Assembly (NCBI GenBank): GCA_029582155.1
Contig: CM055895.1
Span: 48,518,807 to 48,582,806 of the forward strand
DNA length: 64,000 nt
Direction: 5' to 3'
DNA from: Panopea generosa
Lineage: Eukaryota; Mollusca; Bivalvia; Adapedonta; Hiatellidae
The notes beneath the pieces are model-generated. The model was not told the DNA's origin. It saw only the letters and a list, made by a program, of their open reading frames with translations, and searched no databases. Positions 10,033-22,529 of the stretch are shown in pieces. Within the stretch, counting starts at the first letter, position 1; each line of letters starts with the position of its first letter. Both the position numbers and the translations under genes were made by a program.

Positions 10033-11703
10033 ATGAACAGTTTCAGCATGCAATGTGTAGACACATGAAGTAGAGCTCTTGTACCTCTTGATGTATTTGA
10101 TCAGGATGAATATATTCGTAATTTTGGTTTAATTAGGCAGCATGTGTATGGAGATGGCAATTGTATTTTTAGAGCTGTTAGTTTCGGATTGTTTGGTCAT
10201 GAAAGTAGTTATTCAGAGTTACGGCAAATTGCAGTGTCTTGTATTAGGGAATATGAAGATGATTTCAATGATTTCGTTATCCAAGGATTAATGAGTGACG
10301 ATTTAAACGGGTTATCTTTAGATGGTGTATATGCTGGATTTGAGTGTATAGTCGCTTTAAGTAGGCATTTCAGGCGTAATATTTTTGTTACACAAGGTGT
10401 TATGATAATAATGTTGTTAATACTATCACTTTTGATGAACAAAACAGTTACATATCAACAGCTCCTATTCATATTTTGTATACAACCATTACTTGCGGAG
10501 ACAAAGTGTGCTCGAGTACTGGTTAATCCCAGGAAACAGTGGTTAGGTTAACTGATCGTCTGTTAGCCCTCGATGGCATAAAAATGACGCTTAATATTCA
10601 ATCAATCAATACAACCAGTGTAGGAGGTCATTATGATATTGCAATTGATGATGTCACTGGATCCACATTTCCTTACCAGAATGTAGCAAATGAATTACTT
10701 AATTGTGGTAATACTTCTGTTGTAGATGATTTAAAAAGGACTTCTTTCAACGAGAGTGTAATAACTTGAGATCCATCAGTAGCATTTGATAACATTGGTA
10801 GTAGCAGTCTGCAGTAGCTCTACTGATCACGTTTACATAAACCCACCATTAGGTAAAGACTCTTGTCTTGTTGGAACTGTTTGTAGTCATTGCAATATGT
10901 ATTTCTCTTCAAAGAAAAGTTTGAAAAGACATAGTCGTAAATGCCGTTCTAGTCCATTAGACAAAAAGGAAAAACCATTGACTTCAATTCCTTGCAGTGT
11001 ACCATCTTGTTCTGAAAAGTTTAGGACAGTAGATAAAATGGCTGAACACCTTAAGACTATTCATGGAACTGAAATGGCAATACAAACATTTAATTTTAAA
11101 ACTGAACAGGAATTTATGTGTTGGAAATCCAATGAGGAATGTACAAATAATGTGTTTTTTAAGTGGTAAAGTATACAAGAACTTTATATGTTATCGTAGT
11201 GGTTCAAAACTTAGTGAAAATAGTAATAACATTAAGAATGCTATTTTAAGTAATAAACGTGCACGTAAAGGCTCAGCAAAAATAGGTAAGATCTGCCCAT
11301 CAAGAATGAATGTAATAGTGCAAAGTTCTGTGGTTGTTTCTGTGAAGTACATACAGACTCATTTTCATGCAACTGGTTTAAATCAAACTCATTTCCTTCC
11401 TATCCCAGAATCTGTAAGGAATCAGATTAGGTCACCTTTATCCATGGTACAAAATATTAGTAGTCAACATCAGTGCATTTAAGAGTTCAAAGTCTGCAGT
11501 CACTCCCCAATAATCCTGTGCTGTTACATAAGCAGCAACACACACAATCTAATTCTATCCAACTTAGGAAAGAAGATTTCATGTTGGTTCTGATGACCAA
11601 AGAACAGGCTATAGAATTTAAACATTATGCCCCTGATGTTATATGTATAGATTCTACTCATGGCACAATAAACACAATTATAGAAAAACCTACGCCTAAG
11701 TAA
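10033..11703 (+). pseudogene. Broken OTU-protease / zinc-finger / MULE-transposase-like gene
   Basis: A single decayed reading path holds three modules. (1) An OTU cysteine-protease domain: 'YGDGNCIFRAVSFGLFGHE' at 10147-10203 holds the Asp-Gly-Asn-Cys catalytic loop, and 'GGHYDIAIDD' at 10625-10654 holds the general-base His. (2) Cys/His fingers at about 10888-11085. (3) A FAR1/FLYWCH-like basic region, then 'VICIDSTHGT' (about 11638-11667), resembling the first catalytic Asp motif of MULE transposases. Lesions are an in-frame TGA at 10066-10068 (possibly from CGA), frameshifts near 10400, 10770, 11130 and 11480, and a SINE in the OTU domain. The transposase is cut off after its first motif. 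OTU proteases remove ubiquitin. The MULE assignment is from motif memory and is moderate. Confidence 0.6.
10489..10608 (+). mobile_element. SINE family 1, copy C: 5'-truncated, inserted in the OTU domain
   Basis: 120 bp matching the 3' part of copies A and B ('TGTGCTCGAGTACTGGTTAA', then 'GTTAGCCCT', then 'AAATGACGCT' and an ATCAATCA tail). It is flanked by a perfect 9-bp duplication ATACAACCA at 10480-10488 and 10609-10617. Taking out the SINE and one duplicate leaves the OTU frame continuous across the site ('ILYTT' to 'SVGGHYDI'), so the insertion hit a still-readable gene copy. Confidence 0.88.
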
Positions 11704-11772
11704 AAAATCTCATCAAACAAGAAAATAGAAAAACAACTCAGTTTCAAGGCAACACAGAAGAAAAAAGGAGTT

Positions 11773-12205
11773 TATGTGTGTCGGGGTAAGATTCCCCCTC
11801 CTCGTACCAATGTATAAGAGTGTATGTGTGTCAGGGTAAAATTCCCTCTCCTCATACCAATGTATGAGAAGTGTATGTGTGTCAAGGTAAGATTCTCTCT
11901 ACTCAAACCCATGTATGAGGAGTGTATGTGTGTCAAGGTAAGTTTTTCTCTCCTCATACCTATGTACAAGGAATATATGTGTGTCAAGGTAAGTTTCCCT
12001 CTCCTCATACCAATATATGATGAGTGTATGTGTGTCAAAGTAAGTCTCCCTCTCCTCGTACCTATGTAAGAGGAGTGTATGTGTGTTGGGGTAAGATTCT
12101 CTCTCCTCATACCTATGTACAAGGAGTGTATGTGTGTCAAGGTAAGTTTACTTCTCTTACCTATGTACCTCTTCATACCTGTATGTGTATGTGTGTCGCT
12201 GTAAA
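11773..12205. repeat. Second 51-bp minisatellite (about 8 units)
   Basis: Units read TGTATGTGTGTCAAGGTAAGTTT then CCCTCTCCTCATACC and TATGTA-AGGAG. They share the TGTGTGTCAAGGTAAGT half with the array at 8680-9636 but have a different second half (CTCCTCATACC instead of ACTCACCTGACACC). The two arrays bracket the OTU pseudogene and must share an origin. Confidence 0.88.
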
Positions 12206-14235
12206 AAGAGTGTAAAATTATTTAAAAAAGGTTTTCCAATTGTCGGTTTATTCAAGTTTGCTTAATGGCGACGATTTAATTTTTACAAAATTGATAATTA
12301 AAAGCAAACATTTTTAAAGCTTGAATTACTGTAAGACTTAAAAATAAAACAGGAATTTGAACTATCATAATTAATGTTCAGTGTAAGTTTAATGCAGCTT
12401 CAAATGCATCCTTATAGTACAATGAAGTACATCTGTCTTTAAGATGGAAGATGTTGGTTCAATCCCAACTAAGGATATCTGTTGGAGGCTTCATACTACT
12501 TATTGTAAATCAATTTTGAATTTATAAAATGAGGATAGTGAAAAATGCTTATATTAGTAAATAAGTTTGTGTTTATTTCAGGAATGGTAGCATAATTTTG
12601 AGTTTGATCCAGTGATGAAAAACAGGCTAGATTAGTGTCTGAAGTCCGAACTAGACTAGAGAATGTTTTTCATCTTTCAATGAAAACTCAAAATTGTATA
12701 ATTTACAATATATTTAAGATGAAAGAATAACTATGATGATGTTTATTTTATATTAAAGTATCTAGCTACCAATTTAATGTCATTGTTTGAATAGTGACTT
12801 TGTACCAAGCCCTGTTGAATAAGAACAGTTGTGCACATCTTTATGGCTACCTAGGCTACAGTAAGCATCCCATGAAATGTAATGTCCTACAAGCTAAAAG
12901 CAAAGCAACATCATGGTGCTAATGAAATGCAAACTGGTACTTTAAGCACTACCCAAATTCATTGATTTTCATAAAGAAACGAAATGCAGTTTCAACATTG
13001 CACATCATTAACACATAATGCACGATTTTCTATATATCAGATGTCCACTCTCTTCGCTCAATGACCATAAAATATGTTACTAATTATATTTTTGGCCTGC
13101 TGTACGTGAACCTTTGACAGCGTCATATATCAAAAGTTCAAACTAATTAGTATCTCTAAATCTTAAATAACTAAATGCTTGTATTTATAGCATGCCATAC
13201 ACACAAGTATTATTTTGGGTTTAGGTTTTACATAATCAAAAAAATAGAATACAATAATTAATAATTGAAGTGAAGTGACTGACAATAACACACTATATAT
13301 ATATAGTTGACATACAGGCTGAATGATTGTATGCAAGTATTTCAATATTCTTTATTTTCATTTCAATTTGCCTTACTGAATGGAAACTAAATAGGGTATA
13401 AAAAGTTTATAAGTTAAACTTTGCTTAATGATTGTCTTATTTGTATAAATAAGCCATATTTCATACCAAATATTTTAACCAAAGTCCACATCATTGCACA
13501 ATTGAAAGCCTTTATTATATATCATTATGAAAAAGTAATGTAAGTCTATCAATTTGTCCAAGGTCAGACTTGAACTGACATCTCACTCCTTCGAGGAGTT
13601 TGTACTTTCTTGTACTACAAAGACTTTCTCCCTGATAGACTTCCTGTGTAAAGCTAAGAAAGTATTACCTCTTTTCTGTATTTACAATTTCTACAATAAA
13701 AAACACACTTAATATTGATACACAGAAGTTACAGAACAATATTAATGTTTTAAACCACTCTTTAATAAGTATAAATAGAAACAATCACTGTCAGTTTTTC
13801 TCGACGAGTAAACGTTTGTTGAGACTGCAGTATACTGTTATAGATCTGTTTGTGGGTGGGGTGCATTTTAATGCGGTGTATTATTTTGATGTTTTTGCTT
13901 TTAAATTCTTATAATGGCAGTTCCATTTACATGTTTGTATGTGTGTAAGGGAAGAAGGGGGGGGGGGGGTAACAATTTTTGTAATGAAGGTATATAAGTT
14001 ATCGATTACATTGTTATACTCATAAAAATCTAAAAATAACAAACTCCCACTGGTAAAACCAAATTTTAAAATCACATTATTATGATATTTACAGAACTCT
14101 GATCGAAAAACACCTACCAATCAATGTCTAAATGTTATTTCTCCTTCACAATGTAGAAAAATATAATGTATATTCGTCAAGAGAATATCATTTTTCCTTC
14201 ACAATGCAGAAAAATGTAATATAAACAGATAAACG
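12206..14235. other. Non-coding DNA with two possible tRNA-like SINE remnants
   Basis: No gene is supported. A box-B-like 'GGTTCAATCCC' occurs at about 12457-12467 (plus), and 'GTTCAAGTCTGACC' at about 13562-13575 (minus), each beside weakly tRNA-like sequence. A G-run lies at about 13958-13969. The remainder is AT-rich with no structure I can name. Confidence 0.4.
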
Positions 14236-14351
14236 TCAAGAAGGTTCAATACTCTCCAGAAATGGAGGTTTGGGTTTTTCATATTTGCTGGAGAGATATT
14301 GCGAATATGAAAAAATATTGATCATGCGCAGTGACAGGGGAACCTTCTTGA
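14236..14351. mobile_element. 116-bp MITE-like element with TCAAGAAGGTTC inverted ends
   Basis: Perfect 12-bp inverted ends TCAAGAAGGTTC / GAACCTTCTTGA (14236-14247, 14340-14351) enclose an internal hairpin-like part (CTCTCCAG ... CTGGAGAG). A related end lies at 5473-5506. No clear target duplication is visible. There is no coding capacity. Confidence 0.65.
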
Positions 14352-14584
14352 TAAATAGCCTCTTCCCAGTTTGTAGTGCTCTTCAATTGGAGGTACAGAA
14401 AACATACAATTTATAGTCACGATCATTGGGTGCTTACATTTGAATTAAAAGCGAATACTATGCCGAATGAATACCGGTACAAAAAAATACAAGAAAGAGG
14501 GGAAAACAAGAGTAAGATAACATTTTTTTTTAGTTTATAAACGATGAATCAAAATATTAATAATAAAGTTGTGTTGCTTATTCA

Positions 14585-16380
14585 AAAAAGTGATATCACA
14601 TAGTTGAAACTAATATTCAAGAAGTTGATATCACTTATTCATTTCAAATAGTTGATATCACTTATTCATTTCAAAAAGGTGATATCACTTATTCAAATGA
14701 GTGATAAGAACTATATGTGATTTTACTCATTTAATTGTTTCAAATAGGTGATATCAACTATGCAAAAAGGTTGATATAACTTGATTGAATAAATTGTATC
14801 ACTTATTTTAAATGATCAGGTGGTATCACATATTTAATAAGTGATATCATCTAATTTCCTATTTGAAACTAATGTATGTGGTGTGTTTTACTATTTAACC
14901 TCGATAAGTGGTATCACTCAATTGAATAGATAATATCACTCATTCGAATAATTAATATCTTTTATTCAATTGAGTGATATCACCTATTCAAAATGAATAA
15001 GTGATATCACTTATTTGAATGAGTGATATCACCTATTTGAATGAGTGATATCACCTAGTCAAAACAAATCAGTGATATAACTTATTCAAATAGGTGATAT
15101 CACTTATTTGATTTATCAAGTAAGAAAAAACGATGGATCCCTTCTTTAATGATTCAGCGGATATATGTGATTCAGCAGTGGATATATGACCCTCAGCCGC
15201 AAAAATAAATGGTCTTATAAAATGATAAAAGAATAAACCAATATTTATTCTACATTCACAATAATATTTATTTTATAACACAATATTTTTTTACACAATA
15301 TATTTGATATTTACATTTTATTCTCGTTATAATCTACATCTATATTTTATTAGATATATTAACATCCTTGGGAGAAAGCATTGTCTATATTTATTTCAAA
15401 TAAGTGATATCACCTATTCAAATAAGTGATATCATTCATACGTTTCGAATAGGTGATATCACTTATTTAGGTTAAATAGTAAAACGGCACCCCATACTTA
15501 AGATGATATTACTTATTCGAATTGTTGGTATCACTTATTATTTTAAATAGATGATAAGCCTATAACTTATTCCAATACTTAAGCCGGGTGCGATTAGCTC
15601 AGTCGGTTACATATCTGACGATTAATCCAGGGGTCGTGAGTTCGAATACCCACCCGGCAACAGCCTCCATGATGATTGATATACAACATTGTGTCTAATT
15701 ATCATTTGTCTCTCACTGCTGATTCAAGTGGGAAGGTTATTAGTTACTTGCAGAGATGGGGTGTGCTCGAGTACTGGTTAACCTTTCAGATTTCCAGGAA
15801 ATAGTGGTTAGGTTAGCCCTTGATGGCATAAAATGACGCTAAATAATCAATCGATCAATTCAATCAATTGGATAATTAATATGATATTTTTGAATAAATA
15901 ATATAATCTATTTGAAATAAGTTAATGAGTGATATTAACTATTTGGATAAGTGATATCATTCATTATTCTAAAAGGTAATATCACTTATTCAAAATGGGT
16001 GATAATTAAAAATAACCATTTATTTGAATATGGGATATCATTTATATGGTTAAATAGTAAAATGGTACCTCACATGTATCACTTATTTGAATAATTGATA
16101 TCACTAATTCATTGATTTAGGTTATATCACTTATTTGAATAGGTGATATCAGTTATTATGGTTAAAAAGTAAAATTATACCTCATAGTTATCACCTTTTT
16201 GAATAAGTGATATCACTTATTCAATGATTTAGGTTACATTACTTATTCATTTATGTGATATATGTTGTTTAAAAAAGTTATATCACCTATTCGAATATGT
16301 CATATAATTTTTAAAATAGATGATATCACTTATTTGAATAGGTGACATCACCTATTTGATTGGGATATATTAAAATATTT
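14585..16380. repeat. Field of palindromic GTGATATCAC motifs
   Basis: Dozens of copies of AAGTGATATCACTTATT-type palindromes are spaced roughly 20-30 bp apart with AATAG/GAATA linkers. The core GATATC is self-complementary, so each unit can form a short hairpin. A second motif, GGTTAAATAGTAAAA, recurs at about 15470, 16050 and 16162 and inverted at about 14885. SINE copy B interrupts the field. Confidence 0.9.
15583..15875 (+). mobile_element. SINE family 1, copy B (best preserved)
   Basis: Complete head with box A 'TAGCTCAGTCGG' (15595-15606) and box B 'GAGTTCGAATACC' (about 15638-15650). GCCGGGTG at the start can pair with CACCCGGC just after box B. The body marker 'GCAGAGATGGGGTGTGCTC' and the ATCAATCGATCAATTC tail follow. 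It sits inside the GATATC palindrome field and is younger than that part of the field. Confidence 0.83.
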
Positions 16381-16427
16381 CTCACCAGGATATAAATATA
16401 TATATTAATAGAACTGAAATGTTATTT

Positions 16428-19418
16428 TGTTAGCCTCAGTACTAACAAACTGTTAGAGGCTGATAGAGGCCATATTATGGATACTACTTAGCCTCAGTAT
16501 TAATGGAATGATAGAGGCTGATATAGGCCATATTGTGGATACTACTTAGCCACAGTACTAATGGACGGTTAGAGGCTGATAGAGGCCATATACTGGATAC
16601 TACCTAGTCGCAGTACTAATGAACTGTTAGAGGCTGATAGAGGCCATATTATGGATACTACTTAGCCTCAGTATTAATGGAATGATAGAGGCTGATATAG
16701 GCCATATTGTGGATACTACTCAGCCTCAGTACTAATGAACGGTTAGAGGCTGATAGAGGCCATATACTGGATACTACTTAGTCGCAGTACTAATGAACTG
16801 TTAGAGGCTGATAGAGGCCATATTATGGATACTACTTAGCCTCAGTATTAATGGACTGTTAGAGGCTGATAGAGGCCATATTGTGGATACTACTTAGCCT
16901 CAGTACTAATGGAATGTTAGAGGCTGATAGAGGCCATATACTGGATACTACTAAGCCTCAGTACTAATGGACTGTTCGAGGCTGATAGAGGCCATATTAT
17001 GGATACTACTTAGCCTCAGTATTAATGGACTGTTAGAGGCTGATAGAGGCCATATTGTGGATACTACTTAGCCTCAGTACTAATGGAATGTTAGAGGCTG
17101 ATAGAGGCCATATACTGGATACTACCTAGTCGCAGTACTAATGAACTGTTAGAGGCTGATAGAGGCCATATTACGAATACTACTAAGCCTCAGTACTAAT
17201 GAACGGTTAGAGGCTGATAGAGGCCATATTGTGGATATTACTTAGCCTCAGTACTAATGAACTGTTAGAGGCTGATAGAGGCCATATTACGAATACTACT
17301 AAGCCTCAGTACTAATGAAATGTTAGAAGCTGATAGAGGCCATATTATGGATACTACTTAGCCTCAGTACTAATGAACTGTTAGAGGCTGATAGAGGCCA
17401 TATTACGAATACAACTAAGCCTCAGTACTAATGAACGGTTAGAGGCTGATAGAGGCCATATTGTGGATACTACTTAGCCTCAGTACTAATGAACTGTTAG
17501 AGGCTGATAGGGGCCATATTACGAATACTACTAAGCCTCAGTACTAATGAACGGTTAGAGGCTGATAGAGGCCATATTGTGATTACTACTTAGCCTCAGT
17601 ACTAATGAACTGTTAGAGGCTGATAGAGGCCATATTACGAATACTACTAAGCCTCAGTACTAATGAACGGTTAGAGGCTGATAGAGGCCATATTGTGGAT
17701 ACTACTTAGCCTCAGTACTAATAAACTGTTAGAGGCTGATAGAGGCCATATTGTGGATACTACTTAGCCTCAGTACTAATGAACTGTTAGAGGCTGATAG
17801 AGGCCATATTACGAATACTACTAAGCCTCAGTACTAATGAACGGTTAGAGGCTGATAGAGGCCATATTGTGGATACTACTTAGCCTCAGTACTAATGAAC
17901 TGTTAGAGGCTGATAGAGGCCATATTATGGATACTACTAAGCCTCAGTACTAATGTACTGTTAGAGGCTGATAGAGGCCATTAAACGGATACTACTAAGC
18001 CTCAGTACTAATGAATGGTTAGAGGCTGATAGAGGTCATGTTATGGATACAACTTAGCCTCAGTACTAATGGACTGTTAGAGGCTGATAGAGGCCATATT
18101 GTGGATACTACTTAGTCTTGAGTACCAATACACTGTTAGAGGCTGATATAGGCAATATTACAGATACTACTAAGCCTCAGTACTAATGGACTGTTAGAGG
18201 CTGATAGAGGCCATATTACAGATACTACTAAGCCTCAGTACTAATGGACTGTTAGAGGCTGATAGAGGCCATATTACAGATACTACTTAACTTCAGTACT
18301 AATGGACTGTTAGAGGCTGATAGAGGCCATATTACAGATACTACTAAGCCTCAATACTAATGGACTGTTTGAGGCTGATAGAGGCCATATCATGGATACC
18401 ACTAAGCCTCAGTACTAATGGACTGTTAGAGGCTGATAGAGGCCATATTACGGATACTACTAAGCCTCAGTTTTAATGGACTGTTAGAGGCTGATAGAGG
18501 CCATATTATGGATACTACTTAGCCACAGTACTAATGGACTGTTAGAGGCTGATAGAGGCCATATTGTGGATACTACTTAGCCTCAGTACTAATGGACTGT
18601 TAGAGGCTGATATAGGCCATACTGTGGATACTACTTAGCCTCAGTACTAATGAATTGTTAGAGGCTGATAGAGGTCATATTATGGATACTACTTAGCCTC
18701 AGTACTAATGGACTGTTAAAGGCTGATAGAGGTCATATTATGGATACTACTCAGCCTCAGTACTAATAAACTGTTAGAGGCTGATAGAAGCCATATTATG
18801 GATACTACTAAGCCTCAGTACTAATGAACTGTTAAAGGCTGATAGAGGTCATATTATGGATACTACTCAGCCTCAGTACTAATAAACTGTTAGAGGCTGA
18901 TAGAAGCCATATTATGGATACTACTAAGCCTCAGTACTAATGAACTGTTAAAGGCTGATAGAGGTCATATTATGGATACTACTCAGCCTCAGTACTAATA
19001 AACTGTTAGAGGCTGATAGAAGCCATATTATGAATACTACTAAGCCTCAGTACCAATGGACTGTTAGAGGCTGATAGAGGTCATATTATGGATACTACTT
19101 AGCCTCAGTACCAATGGACTGTTGGAGGCCAATAAAGGCCATATTATGGATACTATATAGTCTAAGTACCAATGGACTGTTAAAGGCTGATAGAGACCAT
19201 ACTATGGATACTACTCAGCCTCAGTACTGATGGACTGTTAGTGGCTGATAGAGGTCATATTATCGACAATACTTAGCTTCAGTACAAATGGACTGTTAGA
19301 GGCTGATATAGGCCATATTATGGATACTACTTGGCCTCAGTACTAATGGACTGTTGGAGGCTGATAGAGGCCATATTATGGATACTACTTAGCCTCAGTA
19401 CTAATGAACTGTTTGAGG
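16428..19418. repeat. 58-bp satellite, left block (about 51 units)
   Basis: The unit is TTAGCCTCAGTACTAATGGA followed by CTGTTAGAGGCTGATAGAGG and CCATATTATGGATACTAC; the period is 58 bp throughout. Unit types differ at one position (ATTATGG, ATTGTGG, ATACTGG, ATTACGA, ATTACAG). Around 17100-17900 and 18760-19030 they alternate as 116-bp dimers, showing higher-order amplification. The unit has no open frame. Confidence 0.95.
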
Positions 19419-20903
19419 TGTAACCCCACCATTGATTTTTGTTCTTTATTCTATAGTAAATAATAAAAGTTTGAAGGCTTGTCATTCATAGAGGGTCCCA
19501 AATGAAAGAAGGGAAACCTACATTTTACTGTTTGTCAACCTCTGCACTATCAAAATATGATGAGAAAAGTAGGGGTCATGTGTCATATAAGAGATTTTTT
19601 TACTGCTCAGTGTGTACACTGGTGACAAAGTGAAAGTAGACTTCCGAAATTATGAATTCATTCCCCAATTTCCAAGCATCATTTTTTTTTTCTAAATTCA
19701 CAATTCAAACATGACAATGCTATCAAAATGTTCAAAATACATAAATAATGCCATTCAAATAAAAAAATGAGCATTAAAATAAGGAAAATGCATTTTTAAA
19801 GAAGAAGAATTGAGGATTATTTATAACCGCCATTATGCGACTACCCCACGGAAGCACTTCCTTTTTGCAATGGTGGCACTATGCCTATAAGGAAACTCTT
19901 TTATTTTTAGTTTCATAGTTACCTCATTTTTACTAAGTACTACCAATTTGAAGTAATACTGCCAAGTTGCAGGCATTAAATACTGAAACTTTTGTCAAAA
20001 TACCACTTTTTACATGATCATTATATACAGGCGCGAGATGTTGACCGACATGCAATTTTGATGTGTTTGACTAATTTTACAAAAAAAATTTTTTTTTTAC
20101 CTAATTCCATTAAATTTTTTTACACCAAAATAGTCTCATGATACACTGAAGACATTATCTTACCAAAATACATTATTCAATACAATGTACACGCTAAAAA
20201 TTGCACATTTAAATCATCCAAAATAAAAAATCTTCAAAATTCTGTGATTTTTCATGAAATTTCAATGTAAATGTGCACAAATATGCTTTATTTGAGGCAT
20301 ACACTTGCCAAAATGTGTTTTTTTATGAAGCAAATGTCTCCAATTTGTCATTTAATACTATGAGAGTGTAAAAAAGAGGTTATTTTACCTACAATTAACA
20401 TTTTGGAAAATCACCCCCATTTCACCCAAGTCTCTCTTATAGGTGTAACCCCACCATTGATTTTTGTTCTTTATTCTATAGTAAATAATAAAAGTTTGAA
20501 GGCTTGTCATTCATAGAGGGTCCCAAATGAAAGAAGGGAAACCTACATTTTACTGTTTGTCAACCTCTACACTATCAAAATATGATGAGAAAAGTAGGGG
20601 TCATGTGTCATATAAGAGATTTTTTTACTGCTCAGTGTGTACACTGGTGACAAAGTGAAAGTAGACTTCCGAAATCATGAATTCATTCCCCAATTTCCAA
20701 GCATCATTTTTTTTTTCTAAATTCACAATTCAAACATGACAATGCTATCAAAATGTTCAAAATACATCAATAATGCCATTCAAATAAAAAAATGAGCATT
20801 AAAATAAGGAAAATGCATTTTTAAAGAAGAATTGAGGATTATTTATAACCGCCATTATGCGACTACCCCACGGAAGCACTTCCTTTTTGCAATGGTGGCA
20901 CTA
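19419..20903. mobile_element. 1.5-kb insertion with internal direct repeat (A-B-A structure)
   Basis: The insertion splits the 58-bp satellite and is bounded by TTTGAGG on both sides (19412-19418 and about 20910-20916), consistent with a 7-bp target duplication. Block A (about 19416-19887) recurs at 20441-20907 with about 99% identity; B (about 550 bp) lies between them. Each A starts TGTAACCCCACCATTG and ends CAATGGTGGCACTATGCC, so CCACCATTG is an inverted end. B also has inverted ends, CCTATAAG / CTTATAGG. No coding capacity: a non-autonomous element or nested pair. Confidence 0.65.
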
Positions 20904-20909
20904 TGCCTT

Positions 20910-22405
20910 TGAGGTTGATAGAGGCCATATACTGGATACTACTTAGTCTCAGTAAAAATAGACTGTTAGAGGCTGATAGAGGCCATATTATGGATATTAC
21001 TTAGCCTCAGTACTAATGGAATGTTAGAAGCTGATAGAGGCCATATTGTGGATACTACTTAGCCGCAGTACTAATGAACTGTTATAGGCTGATAGATGCC
21101 ATATTATGGATACTACTTAGCCTCAGTACTAATGAACTGTTATAGGCTGATAGAGGCCATATTATGGATACTACTTAGCCTCAGTACTAATGAACTGTTA
21201 GAGGCTGTTAGAGGTCATATTGTTGATACTACTTAGCCGCAATACTAATGAACTTTTAAAGGCTGATAGAGGCCATATTATGGATACTACTTAGCCTCAG
21301 TACTAATGGATTGTTAGAGGCTGATAGAGGCCATATCATGGATACTACTCAGCCTCAGTACTAATGGACTGTTAGAGGCTGATAGAGGCCATATTACAGA
21401 TACTACTAAGCCTCACTACTAATGGACTGTTAGAGGGTGATAGAGTCCATATCATGGATACTACTAAGCCCCAGTACTAATGGACTGTTAGAGGCTGATA
21501 GAGGCCATATTACAGATACTACTAAGCCTCAGTACTAATGGACTGTTAGAGGCTGATAGAGGCCATATTACAGATACTACTTAGCCTCAGTAATAATGGA
21601 CTGTTAGAGGCTGAAAGAGACCATATTACAGATACTACTTAGCCTCAGTACTAATGGACTGTTAGAGGCTGATAGAGGCCATATTACAGATACTACTAAG
21701 CCTCAGTACTAATGGACTGTTAGAGGTTGATAGAGGCCATATTACAGATACTACTTAGCCTCAGTACTAATGGACTGTTAGAGGCTGATAGAGGCCATAT
21801 TACAGATACTACTAAGCCTCAGTACTAATGGACTGTTAGAGGCTGATAGAGGCCATATCATGGATACCACTAAGCCTCAGTACTAATGGACTGTTAGAGG
21901 CTGATAGAGGCCATATTACGGATACCACTAAGCCTCAGTACTAATGGACTGTTAGAGGCTGATAGAGGCCATATTACGGATACTACTAAGCCTCAGTACT
22001 AATGGACTGTTCGAGGCTGATAGAGGCCATATTACAGATACTACTAAGCCTCAGTACTAATGGACTGTTAGAGGCTGATAGAGGTCATATTATGGATACC
22101 ACTAAGCCTCAGTACTAATGGACTGTTAGAGGCTGATAGAGGCCATATTACAGATACTACTAAGCCTCAGTACTAATGGACTGTTAGAGGCTGATAGAAG
22201 CCATATTATGGATACTACTTAGCCTCAGTACTAATGGACTGATAGAGGCTGATAGAGGCCATATTACAGATACTACTAAGCTTCAGTACTAATGGACTGT
22301 TAGAGGCTGATAGAGGCCATATTATAGATACTACTAAGCCTCAGTACTAATGGACTGTTAGAGGCTGATAGAGGCTATGCTTTGGATACTACTTAACCTC
22401 AGTAC
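20910..22405. repeat. 58-bp satellite, right block (about 26 units)
   Basis: Same 58-bp unit and phase logic as the left block, with the ATTACAG variant dominant. The array stops at about 22405 in non-repetitive AT-rich DNA. Confidence 0.95.
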
Positions 22406-22529
22406 TTACAAAAGTCATCATATCTAATGATTTTTATTTTAAGCATTTCAATGAGAAAATATATGCAAAGAAAAATAATGATTTAGAAGAAAGTAAAGTT
22501 TTGCAAAATTCTGTTAAATAATGTAAGTG

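Noticed and set aside
15583..15660. A functional tRNA gene
   Set aside because: Boxes A and B are present, but the T stem does not pair, the 5' end is offset from box A, and a SINE body follows that is shared with two other copies.
16428..19418. CRISPR-like repeat array
   Set aside because: The repeats are contiguous 58-bp units without unique spacers, in an animal genome; this is a satellite.
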